From contig DAHZZC010000834.1 in assembly GCA_027435495.1 (NCBI GenBank), forward strand, positions 1 to 6,508: a stretch of DNA of 6,508 nt. Direction: 5' to 3'. The DNA comes from Planctomycetales bacterium. Lineage in GTDB: Bacteria; Planctomycetota; Planctomycetia; Isosphaerales; Isosphaeraceae. The translations under genes were made by a program, and so were the position numbers. Each line of letters starts with the position of its first letter. The stretch's first letter is position 1. The notes beneath the pieces were generated by a model. That model did not search any database. It was not told where the DNA came from and was given only the letters and a program-made list of their open reading frames with translations. This document shows, piece after piece, positions 1 to 5,466 of the stretch.

Positions 1-56
1 CGGTCACGCTTTCCAGCCTGACCTTTTCGAGCGGGTCAGGCTGGAAAGCCTGACCG
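1..56. repeat. Long stem-loop joining a partial repeat copy to repeat copy 1
   Basis: Bases 1-23 are the reverse complement of 34-56 at 22 of 23 positions (mismatch at base 7), separated by a 10-base spacer (24-33). A competing compact hairpin lies inside the right arm: GGTCAGGCT (34-42), loop GGAA, AGCCTGACC (47-55), a perfect 9-bp stem with a GNRA-type tetraloop. Bases 12-32 match 382-402 with one mismatch, so they look like the right-hand tail of a further repeat copy that begins left of the window. No T-run follows the stem, so an intrinsic terminator is not indicated. These structures are seen directly in the sequence; any role is unknown. Confidence 0.7.
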
Positions 57-183
57 ACTTCCTTGCCGACGTAACATGGCTTCGTGCGGGTCGGGAGCGG
101 GAGCTCCCTCCTACAGCAGTAGTTGGTCCCGTCCAGCGTTATGGGCGTCTTGATCTCTGCTTGTCGGAGCCGGCTCCAGCCCG
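34..183. repeat. Intergenic repeat, copy 1
   Basis: First of two direct copies with a 207-bp period. Bases 40-140 are identical to 247-347, and 141-183 differ from 348-390 at six positions, giving about 96% identity over 144 bp. The unit opens with the GGTCAGGCT/AGCCTGACC hairpin, has a REP-like palindrome in the middle (93-114), and ends near TCCAGCC (175-181), the reverse complement of GGCTGGA near its left end (39-45). It therefore has short imperfect terminal inverted repeats, as small non-autonomous elements often do. No convincing protein is encoded. Unlike copy 2, it lacks the GACCTTTTCGAGC tail. That it is dispersed across the genome is an inference. Confidence 0.8.
93..114 (-). repeat. 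REP-like palindrome with adjacent GTAG, copy 1
   Basis: Read on the minus strand, this starts with GTAG (114-111) and runs into a GC-rich palindrome centred on GGGAGCTCCC (99-108). A GTAG or GGAG tetranucleotide beside an imperfect palindrome is the known hallmark of REP elements mobilised by RAYT (TnpA-REP) transposases. The resemblance is structural only: no RAYT gene is in the window, and REP membership is an inference. Confidence 0.45.
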
Positions 184-230
184 CGATGTACCCGGGGACT
201 TATGACGCCAGCGAAGAAGAAGCTCAAGTC

Positions 231-402
231 GGTCAGGCCGGAAAACGCTGGAAAGCCTGACCGACTTCCTTGCCGACGTAACATGGCTTCGTGCGGGTCG
301 GGAGCGGGAGCTCCCTCCTACAGCAGTAGTTGGTCCCGTCCAGCGTTGTGGGCGTCTTGTTCGCTGCTTGTCGAGGACGGCTCCAGCCCGACCTTTTCGA
401 GC
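231..402. repeat. Intergenic repeat, copy 2
   Basis: Second direct copy. Relative to copy 1 it has a 10-base insertion (238-247) between GGTCAGG (231-237) and the shared CTGGAAAGCC (248-257), which breaks the compact tetraloop hairpin and leaves an 8-bp stem (231-238 with 255-262) around a 16-base loop. The match to copy 1 then runs to base 390. It continues with the tail GACCTTTTCGAGC (390-402), also present at 20-32 but absent after copy 1. The tail shared with the partial copy at the window edge suggests that copy 1 is slightly shortened at its right end. The 63 bases between the copies hold no recognisable feature. Confidence 0.8.
300..321 (-). repeat. REP-like palindrome with adjacent GTAG, copy 2
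   Basis: Identical to the copy 207 bp upstream: GTAG on the minus strand (321-318) followed by the palindrome centred on GGGAGCTCCC (306-315). Perfect conservation of this part, against six changes nearer the right end of the unit, fits either recent duplication or selection on the palindrome; the sequence alone does not decide. Confidence 0.45.
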
Positions 403-520
403 AGCAAGGCATTCCATTTATAGAATTGGGAATAGGGAATCTTCCATCGGATTCTTTCACATACTCCGAGAAGACTCCGGGAGTCCGACGCCCCGGACCC
501 GACCGCGGCGGAACGGCCCA

Positions 521-1468
521 TCATCGCGCCGAGCCGGCCGGTAGCAACTCGCGGAGCGATTTCGGTATCGGGAAATGGACCCCCTCCTCGCGAATCGTCG
601 CCTGGCGGATGCTCGCTCCAAAATTGCGCTGGAGGTAGTCGATGCATTCCTGCACGACCGTCTCCGGAGCACTCGCGCCGGCCGTGATCAAGACGCGCTC
701 CACTCCCTCGAACCACTCTTCGCGGATCTCGGAAACGCCGTCGATCAGGTATGACGGCTTCCCCATCCCCTTGGCGATCTCGGCGAGTCGGCGGCTGTTC
801 GAGCTGTTCTGGCTGCCGAGAACCAGGACCAGTTCCGCCTGAGCGGCGAGTTCGCGGACCGCCTCCTGACGATTCTGGGTTGCGTAGCAGATATCGTCCT
901 TCGGGGGGTTTGCGATTTTTGGGAACTTCTTCCGGAGTGCGGCGATCACAATGTTGGCGTCGTCGACGCTGAGCGTTGTCTGGGTCAGATACGCGACCTT
1001 CTCCGGGTTCGCGACCTCGATTCGCTCGACGTCGTCGGCCGTTTCGACCAGGATCATCCGGTCGGGGGCCTCGCCCATGGTCCCGATGACCTCGTCGTGC
1101 CCTTCGTGGCCGATCAGGACGATCGTGTAGCCCTCGCGCGCGTACTTGATTGCTTCGAGGTGAACCTTGATGACGAGCGGACAGGTGGCGTCGATGGCGA
1201 CCAGATTGCGGCCCCTCGCCTGCTCGCGGACCTGGGGCGAGACGCCGTGGGCGCTGTAGAGCAAGGGCTTGCCCTCGGGGACCTCGTCGATCGACTCGAC
1301 GAAGACTGTCCCCAACATGCGGAACCGCTCGACCACGTACTTGTTGTGAACGATCTCGTGATAGACGTACAGGGGCGGCCCGAAGAACTCGAGGGCGCGC
1401 TCCAGACAATCGATCGCCATGTTGACCCCCGCGCAGAAGCCTCGGGGATTCGCCAGGATGATTTCCAT
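521..1468 (-). CDS. ispH: 4-hydroxy-3-methylbut-2-enyl diphosphate reductase (IspH/LytB)
   Basis: Cytoplasmic [4Fe-4S] enzyme of the last MEP-pathway step, reducing HMBPP to IPP and DMAPP. The 315-residue product is full length for the family (E. coli IspH is 316). It begins MEIILANPRGFCAGV, the family N-terminus. The three cluster cysteines are visible: Cys12 (GFCAGV), Cys96 (DATCPLV) and Cys194 (DDICYAT). Substrate-pocket residues are also present: His41, His74 (SAHGV), His124 and Glu126 (HEGHDEV), the TQTT run at 162-165, the NSSNS run at 221-225 and Ser266 (TAGASAP). The frame stays open for 88 codons upstream, but the family start and an AAGGA 11 bases upstream support the ATG at 1468. 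It is transcribed divergently from the pyrimidine operon and no partner gene is visible. The downstream side is repeat-rich. Identification is firm. Confidence 0.97.
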   Translation of the reverse strand: MEIILANPRGFCAGVNMAIDCLERALEFFGPPLYVYHEIVHNKYVVERFRMLGTVFVESIDEVPEGKPLLYSAHGVSPQVREQARGRNLVAIDATCPLVIKVHLEAIKYAREGYTIVLIGHEGHDEVIGTMGEAPDRMILVETADDVERIEVANPEKVAYLTQTTLSVDDANIVIAALRKKFPKIANPPKDDICYATQNRQEAVRELAAQAELVLVLGSQNSSNSRRLAEIAKGMGKPSYLIDGVSEIREEWFEGVERVLITAGASAPETVVQECIDYLQRNFGASIRQATIREEGVHFPIPKSLRELLPAGSAR

Positions 1469-1479
1469 CGGTCGTGAAG

Positions 1480-1484
1480 TCCTT
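1480..1484 (-). promoter_or_regulatory. Ribosome binding site of ispH
   Basis: AAGGA on the minus strand, 11 bases before the ATG at 1468. It helps choose this start over upstream in-frame ATG codons that would add a low-complexity extension not found in the family. Confidence 0.5.
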
Positions 1485-1491
1485 GGTTCCG

Positions 1492-1528
1492 ATTCGGGGC
1501 CGGACATCATCCTAGGCATTCGGGGCCG
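1492..1528. repeat. 11-bp direct repeat in the ispH leader/promoter region
   Basis: ATTCGGGGCCG occurs at 1492-1502 and again at 1518-1528, 26 bp apart start to start. The copies bracket a weak minus-strand -10-like TAGGAT (1509-1514). The repeat is seen directly; a regulator-binding role is a guess. The rest of the 293-bp ispH-pyrR intergenic region, apart from the pyrR promoter, shows nothing I can name. Confidence 0.5.
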
Positions 1529-1693
1529 CAGAAGAAAGCCGAGTCGGCGGTGGGATGTCGAGATCGGTCGATCGGGTCGCGCCGATTCGATCAGCGAGAG
1601 ACCGGGCCGGGCCTCCCCGCTACGTTCCTGATCCCGTCGCCGATTCGCGGGCGGTCCGAGAAGGAAGCGACCCACCGGGGCCCTGGCATTTTC

Positions 1694-1723
1694 TTGAAAC
1701 CGGGGCGGAAAGTCTGCTACAGT
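1694..1723 (+). promoter_or_regulatory. Putative sigma70-type promoter of pyrRBC
   Basis: A -35-like TTGAAA (1694-1699, five of six consensus bases) and a -10-like TACAGT (1718-1723, four of six) are separated by 18 bp. Transcription would start near 1730, leaving a leader of about 30 nt before the GTG of pyrR. That is too short for the antiterminator/terminator pair used in PyrR attenuation. Prediction from sequence only. Confidence 0.5.
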
Positions 1724-1747
1724 TCCCATCAACGCGGAACGGGCCTC

Positions 1748-1754
1748 GAGGAGG
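1748..1754 (+). promoter_or_regulatory. Ribosome binding site fixing the GTG start of pyrR
   Basis: GAGGAGG lies seven bases before the GTG at 1762 and is nearly a perfect Shine-Dalgarno. A nearby ATG at 1755 sits directly against it and opens an unrelated frame, so the GTG is the sensible start. Confidence 0.8.
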
Positions 1755-1761
1755 ATGAAAC

Positions 1762-2349
1762 GTGAAAAACGCGGGCGAGCATCGAATCAGCGATGGCTCT
1801 GCGGTCGATCGCATGCTCGCGGCGATGGCCGGAGAACTGGCGAGGACCCGACGACCCGAAGCACCGCTACGCCTGGTCGGGGTTCGGACCCGGGGCGTTC
1901 CGCTGGCGGAACGGCTCGCCGCCGAGATCGAGCGTCTGACCGGCGAGCCGGTGGGAGTTGGAGCGCTGGAGATTACCCTCTATCGGGACGACCTGGCCCT
2001 GAGCCCGGCCTGGCCTGTGCTTCGAGGGACCGAGATTCCGTTTGATATGGAAGGTGCGGACGTCGTGCTCGTGGATGACGTTCTCTTCACGGGCCGGACC
2101 GTTCGAGCGGCGCTCAACGCGGTTTGCGACCTGGGCCGTCCCGCCTCGGTCCGTCTGGCGGTGCTGGTCGACCGGGGCCACCGAGAGTTGCCGATCCAGG
2201 CGGACGTTGTCGGCGTGGTGATCGAGACGGGGCGTGAGGATCATGTTCGGGTTCGGCTCCGACCGGTCGACCCGGCCGACGAGATCGTTACGGTCGGACG
2301 AACGGCCGCGATCGACCACCCCGCGACGGAGGCGCGCCCCGCTCCATGA
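1762..2349 (+). CDS. pyrR: PyrR-family bifunctional pyr regulator / uracil phosphoribosyltransferase
   Basis: Type I phosphoribosyltransferase of the PyrR family, 195 residues (B. subtilis PyrR about 180). In Bacillus this family binds pyr mRNA to attenuate transcription in response to UMP/UTP and has weak uracil phosphoribosyltransferase activity. Visible motifs are VRTRGVPLAERL (41-52), ITLYRDDL (71-78), the PRPP loop VVLVDDVLFTGRT (101-113) and VDRGHRELPI (136-145). Hand alignment with B. subtilis PyrR shows changes at positions linked to RNA binding: Thr18, Arg19 and His22 become Ala20, Ala21 and Gly24, while Arg146 and Lys152 become Gln146 and Val152. The catalytic core is intact. The Pro/Ala-rich tail (186-195) goes beyond the usual end. 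The gene starts at GTG behind a strong ribosome site, and its stop overlaps the pyrB start by four bases. The family is certain; RNA-binding regulation here is doubtful. Confidence 0.93.
   Translation: MKNAGEHRISDGSAVDRMLAAMAGELARTRRPEAPLRLVGVRTRGVPLAERLAAEIERLTGEPVGVGALEITLYRDDLALSPAWPVLRGTEIPFDMEGADVVLVDDVLFTGRTVRAALNAVCDLGRPASVRLAVLVDRGHRELPIQADVVGVVIETGREDHVRVRLRPVDPADEIVTVGRTAAIDHPATEARPAP
2328..2332 (+). promoter_or_regulatory. Ribosome binding site of pyrB, inside pyrR
   Basis: GGAGG lies 13 bases before the pyrB ATG at 2346. The spacing is on the long side, but together with the ATGA overlap it suggests translation coupled to pyrR. Confidence 0.5.
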
Positions 2350-3323
2350 CTGCCACAAACCACGCCGAGTCCGCCGCCGCCGCCTGGACCCGCAAGCACC
2401 TGCTCGGCCTGGAGGAACTCTCGGCCGAGGAGATCACGGCGATTCTGGACACCGCCGAGTCGTTTGCCGAGGTCTCGACCCGAAGCCGCAAGAAGGTTCC
2501 CGCGCTCCAGGGGCGGATCGTTTTCAACCTCTTCTTTGAGAACTCGACGCGAACCCGAACCAGCTTCAGCCTCGCCGCCAAGCGACTCTCGGCCGATACC
2601 CAGGATTTCACCGCGAGCGCATCGAGCCTCTCGAAGGGCGAGTCGTTCATCGACACCGCCCGGAATATTGAGGCGATGGGCGCCGACATCATGGTGATTC
2701 GCCACCCGACCCCCGGGACGCCTCACCTGCTCGCCCAGCACGTCGATTGCGCGATCATCAACGCTGGCGACGGCGCGCACGAACATCCGACCCAGGCCCT
2801 GCTCGACCTGATGACCATCCGACGCGCCCGGGGCCGGATCGAGGGGCTGACGGTCTGTCTGCTCGGAGATATCGCGCACTCCCGGGTGGCCCGGTCGAAC
2901 ATCCACGCGCTGAAGAAACTGGGCGCGCACGTGATTCTGTGCGGGCCGCCGACGCTGGTTCCGCGCGGTTGGGAGCGGTTCGGCTGCGAGGTCGTCCATC
3001 AGCTCGACGAGGTTCTCCCGCGCTGCGATGTGATGAATGTGCTCCGAATCCAGTTCGAGCGGCAGCAGCGCGGGCTCTTTCCGTCGGTCTCCGAATACTC
3101 GCAGTTTTACATGATGACGCAGGACCGGATTCGGCTCGGTAAGCCGGACCTGCTTCTGCTTGCTCCTGGCCCGATCAATCGAGGGGTCGAGCTCACGCCC
3201 GAGGTTGCCGACGGCCCGAACTCGGCGATTCTCGACCAGGTGGCCAATGGGCTGGCGATCCGGATGGCCGTGCTGTACTTGCTCAGCGGCCGGATCGATG
3301 CGGGAAGCCGCCACCGAGACTGA
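2346..3323 (+). CDS. pyrB: Aspartate carbamoyltransferase, catalytic subunit
   Basis: Joins carbamoyl phosphate and L-aspartate to give N-carbamoyl-L-aspartate, the second step of UMP synthesis in the cytoplasm. The 325-residue product has both transcarbamylase domains. The carbamoyl-phosphate site shows FFENSTRTRTSF (63-74, STRTR at 67-71) and HPTQALLDL (147-155). The mobile loop is SSLSKGES (93-100, Lys97). The aspartate side shows LRIQFERQ (233-240), LAPGPINRGVEL (272-283) and the closing helix DQVANGLAIRMAVL (297-310). Length is slightly above E. coli PyrB (about 311), mainly from a polar, Ala-rich N-terminal tail. No pyrI regulatory gene is present. Direct linkage to pyrC recalls class A ATCases, where PyrB associates with a DHOase or a DHOase-like protein; that complex is an inference. 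The start overlaps the pyrR stop (ATGA). Very firm. Confidence 0.97.
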   Translation: MTATNHAESAAAAWTRKHLLGLEELSAEEITAILDTAESFAEVSTRSRKKVPALQGRIVFNLFFENSTRTRTSFSLAAKRLSADTQDFTASASSLSKGESFIDTARNIEAMGADIMVIRHPTPGTPHLLAQHVDCAIINAGDGAHEHPTQALLDLMTIRRARGRIEGLTVCLLGDIAHSRVARSNIHALKKLGAHVILCGPPTLVPRGWERFGCEVVHQLDEVLPRCDVMNVLRIQFERQQRGLFPSVSEYSQFYMMTQDRIRLGKPDLLLLAPGPINRGVELTPEVADGPNSAILDQVANGLAIRMAVLYLLSGRIDAGSRHRD

Positions 3324-3342
3324 CCGCGCCGCGCCATCGATC

Positions 3343-3348
3343 GGAGAG
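3343..3348 (+). promoter_or_regulatory. Ribosome binding site deciding the TTG start of pyrC
   Basis: GGAGAG, with its GGAG core eight bases before the TTG at 3355. The only nearby in-frame ATG (3298) lies inside pyrB, lacks a comparable site and would add 19 residues before the conserved N-terminus. Confidence 0.65.
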
Positions 3349-3354
3349 ATTCCC

Positions 3355-4671
3355 TTGGCTACCATCCTCATCAACGGCGGACGGATCATCGACCCGAGCC
3401 AGGGGCTCGACCAGGTCGGAGACCTCTGGATCAGCCGGGGCCGAATCCTTCCGATGGGCGGGGGCTTCGACGATGCCGAGGTTGTCATCGACGCCCGGGG
3501 GATGATCGTCTGCCCCGGCCTCATCGACATCCACGTACATCTCCGCGAGCCGGGCAACGAGGAAGACGAAACGATCGCCACCGGAGCCGCCGCGGCGCTG
3601 GCGGGGGGTGTCACGTCGGTGGCCTGCATGCCGAACACGATCCCGGCGATCGACACCCAGGCCGCGGCCGAGTTTGTCATTCTCCAGGCCCAACGCGCCC
3701 GGCAGGCGAACGTCTTCCCGGTCGGCGCGGTGAGCAAGGGCCGTCAGGGGGCGGAGTTGGCGGAACTCGGCCAGCTTGTCGCCGGAGGGGCGGTTGCGTT
3801 TACCGATGACGGGGCACCCGTGGCCTCGGCCGACCTGATGAGGCGTGCCCTGCAATACTCCCGGATGTTCGACCGTGTGATCATGCAGCATTGCCAGGTG
3901 CCGGAACTGACGGTCGGCGGGGTGATGAACGAGGGGATCGAGTCGATGCGGCTGGGACTCGGCGGGATGCCGGCCGCGGCCGAGGATATCATGGTCGCGC
4001 GCGACATTCGCCTGGCCGAGATCACCGGGGGCCGGATTCATATTCAGCACATCTCCACCGCTCGATCGGTGGAACTGGTCCGCGAGGGGAAGCGGCGGGG
4101 TGTTCGGGTGACGGCCGAGGCCTGTCCTCATCATTATTCGCTGACCGACGAGAACCTGCGGACGTTCGACTCGAACTTCAAGATGAACCCGCCGCTTCGA
4201 ACCTGGCCGGATGTGGAGGCGGTGATCGGCGGACTGAAGGACAACACGATCGAGTTCATCGCGACCGACCACGCGCCGCACGCTCGTGAGAAGAAGATGC
4301 GCGAGATCGATCAGGCTCCCTTCGGGATCGTCGGCCTGGAGACGCTGGTTCCGATCACGGCGAAGGCCCTGATCGAGCCGGGACACCTGACCTGGCCCGA
4401 GGCGATCGCCAAGATGTCGTGCAATCCGGCGGTGTTACTCGGGCTGGTCGACAAGGGGACGCTCCGGGGCGGCGCGGATGCCGACGTGACGATCATCGAC
4501 CCGGAAACGCGGTGGACGATCGATCCGGCCGAGTTCCGCTCCAAGAGCAAGAACACGCCGTATGGCGGGTGGGAAGTGAAGGCTCGCGCCCACACGGTGA
4601 TTGTTGGGGGTGAGGTTCGGTACACCCGGGGCGGGATTGTGCAGCATGCCGGCGCGAGCGTCCCGGCTTGA
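3355..4671 (+). CDS. pyrC: Dihydroorotase, type I (PyrC)
   Basis: Zinc amidohydrolase that cyclises N-carbamoyl-L-aspartate to dihydroorotate, the third step of UMP synthesis, using the product of the preceding gene. With the TTG start it has 438 residues, normal for class I bacterial enzymes. It opens ATILINGGRIIDPSQ, the usual beta-strand cap. Metal and substrate residues are all visible: HVHLREPG (60-67, His60, His62, Arg64), FTDDG (149-153, Asp151), QHC (178-180, His179), QHIST (231-235, His232), MNPPLR (277-282, Asn278) and ATDHAPH (303-309, Asp305, His309). This is therefore not the inactive PyrC' found beside pyrB in Pseudomonas. The usual HCED after the third metal histidine reads HCQV here. 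The C-terminus closes with the family's NTPYGGWEVKA (400-410). An ATG at 3298 (457 residues) is a weaker alternative start. Confidence 0.95.
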   Translation: MATILINGGRIIDPSQGLDQVGDLWISRGRILPMGGGFDDAEVVIDARGMIVCPGLIDIHVHLREPGNEEDETIATGAAAALAGGVTSVACMPNTIPAIDTQAAAEFVILQAQRARQANVFPVGAVSKGRQGAELAELGQLVAGGAVAFTDDGAPVASADLMRRALQYSRMFDRVIMQHCQVPELTVGGVMNEGIESMRLGLGGMPAAAEDIMVARDIRLAEITGGRIHIQHISTARSVELVREGKRRGVRVTAEACPHHYSLTDENLRTFDSNFKMNPPLRTWPDVEAVIGGLKDNTIEFIATDHAPHAREKKMREIDQAPFGIVGLETLVPITAKALIEPGHLTWPEAIAKMSCNPAVLLGLVDKGTLRGGADADVTIIDPETRWTIDPAEFRSKSKNTPYGGWEVKARAHTVIVGGEVRYTRGGIVQHAGASVPA

Positions 4672-4695
4672 ATTGGCGATGGGCCGTCCTAAACT
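4668..4695 (+). promoter_or_regulatory. Putative promoter of the NYN-domain gene
   Basis: TTGAAT (4668-4673) overlaps the pyrC stop codon, and TAAACT (4690-4695) follows after 16 bp; each matches four of six consensus bases. Transcription would start near 4702, about 30 nt before the ATG. Readthrough from pyrC is equally possible because no terminator is visible between the genes. Confidence 0.35.
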
Positions 4696-4733
4696 GAGAG
4701 AGGGGAACCTACTGGGCTCGGGCGATCGCCAAT
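4672..4733 (+). repeat. 9-bp inverted repeat bracketing the promoter and touching the start codon
   Basis: ATTGGCGAT (4672-4680) is the exact reverse complement of ATCGCCAAT (4725-4733), with 44 bases between. The right arm ends on the first two bases of the NYN-gene ATG. The right arm also overlaps a 10-bp palindrome GGCGATCGCC (4721-4730). The repeat is real; its use as RNA structure or operator is an inference. Confidence 0.55.
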
Positions 4734-5331
4734 GCGATGGCTCATCGACGGATATAACGTGATGTACGCGGCAGGCCGGCTCGGTCCCAGGCTGAGCCGC
4801 GAGGGGTTTCGTCGCGCCCGTCGGAAGTTTCTCGACGAGGTGGCCAGCGCACTCCCGGCCAGGAACGATGGCGACGTGACGATCGTCTTCGACGCCTCGG
4901 TCCCGCCTGGCGACTTTCCGCTCTCGTCTCGATATCGAGGGGTGCGTGTGCTCTTCGCCTACGGCGACGAGAATGCTGACGCGCGGATTGAGTACATCCT
5001 CTCGAAGGACTCAAATCCCCGGACCCTCACGGTCGTTTCGTCGGACCGTCGGATTCGGGACGCCGCCTCGCGACGGCGGGCCCGGTCGATCACAGCCGAC
5101 GCCTTCCTCGACGTGAAGGATCATCCCCGTCTGCTGGCGCCTCCGCGTCCGGCGCCTCGGGTTCTCGACCGCGACGAGCTGATCGCGACGGAGGACCCGG
5201 AATTCTGGATCGCCGCGTTTGCCGAGGTGGAGGAGATTCCCGGCCTGGCCGATCTTGACTCGCCCAGCGAGACGATGTTGACCGACGCGGAGATCGCCGA
5301 GATTCAGAGGATCATCGATCGCGAGGGTTAA
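4732..5331 (+). CDS. NYN-domain (YacP/Rae1-like) putative ribonuclease
   Basis: Predicted PIN-like-fold metal-dependent endoribonuclease of the YacP_NYN family. The Bacillus member, Rae1, cuts mRNA on the ribosome; the target here is unknown. The 199-residue product begins with the family signature WLIDGYNV (3-10, Asp6 and Asn9). It continues with VTIVFDAS (49-56, Asp54), ENADARIEYIL (80-90, Glu80 and Asp83), and VVSSDRRIRDAA (101-112, Asp105 and Asp110). These acidic residues would form the metal site. A Pro/Arg-rich linker (131-148) leads to an acidic helical tail (149-199) that may be lineage-specific. There is no signal peptide or membrane segment. The start is fixed by homology, since no good Shine-Dalgarno precedes it. 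It follows pyrC by 60 bases on the same strand, probably as a separate unit. Family is confident, function only general. Confidence 0.85.
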   Translation: MRWLIDGYNVMYAAGRLGPRLSREGFRRARRKFLDEVASALPARNDGDVTIVFDASVPPGDFPLSSRYRGVRVLFAYGDENADARIEYILSKDSNPRTLTVVSSDRRIRDAASRRRARSITADAFLDVKDHPRLLAPPRPAPRVLDRDELIATEDPEFWIAAFAEVEEIPGLADLDSPSETMLTDAEIAEIQRIIDREG

Positions 5332-5466
5332 GCCGGCGGGTCGAAGTCCGTTCTCCTTGCCTCGTCCTGGCATGCAACCGGTATCCGTGGTAAAAACGAA
5401 TTCCTTGGAGATCCGCGCCGAGATCGAGCGTGGACGAACCGTCCTGTTCAGCGGGGTCCGGTCACG

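Noticed and set aside
139..417. Open frames of 70-100 codons on both strands across the repeat region
   Set aside because: They span the repeat copies, are Arg/Ser-rich in the way of translated GC-rich non-coding DNA, lack ribosome sites and match no family I know.
473..485. GACTCCGGGAGTC palindrome downstream of ispH as a terminator
   Set aside because: The stem is only five or six base pairs with a tiny loop and no proper U-run on the minus strand.
404..520. AT-richer patch between the repeats and ispH
   Set aside because: Only short weak inverted repeats are present and no promoter, RNA gene or reading frame stands out.
1509..1514. TAGGAT as the -10 box of an ispH promoter
   Set aside because: No acceptable -35 hexamer lies 16-18 bp upstream on the minus strand, so it is not listed as a promoter.
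1651..1665. Possible PyrR-binding loop upstream of pyrR
   Set aside because: The sequence around GGTCCGAGAAGG only loosely resembles the known loop consensus, misses several fixed positions and lies upstream of the predicted transcription start.
1469..1732. 88-codon upstream extension of ispH
   Set aside because: The frame is open but the sequence is Arg/Pro-rich, is absent from the family and lies before a ribosome site that fits the ATG at 1468.
2241..3737. Long minus-strand open frames opposite pyrB and pyrC
   Set aside because: They are antisense shadows caused by the GC-rich third positions of the real genes; the plus-strand frames carry complete catalytic motifs.
5332..5466. Promoter or terminator between the NYN gene and sucC
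   Set aside because: TAAAAA at 5391-5396 could serve as a -10 but has no matching -35, and no stem followed by T residues is visible, so nothing is called.
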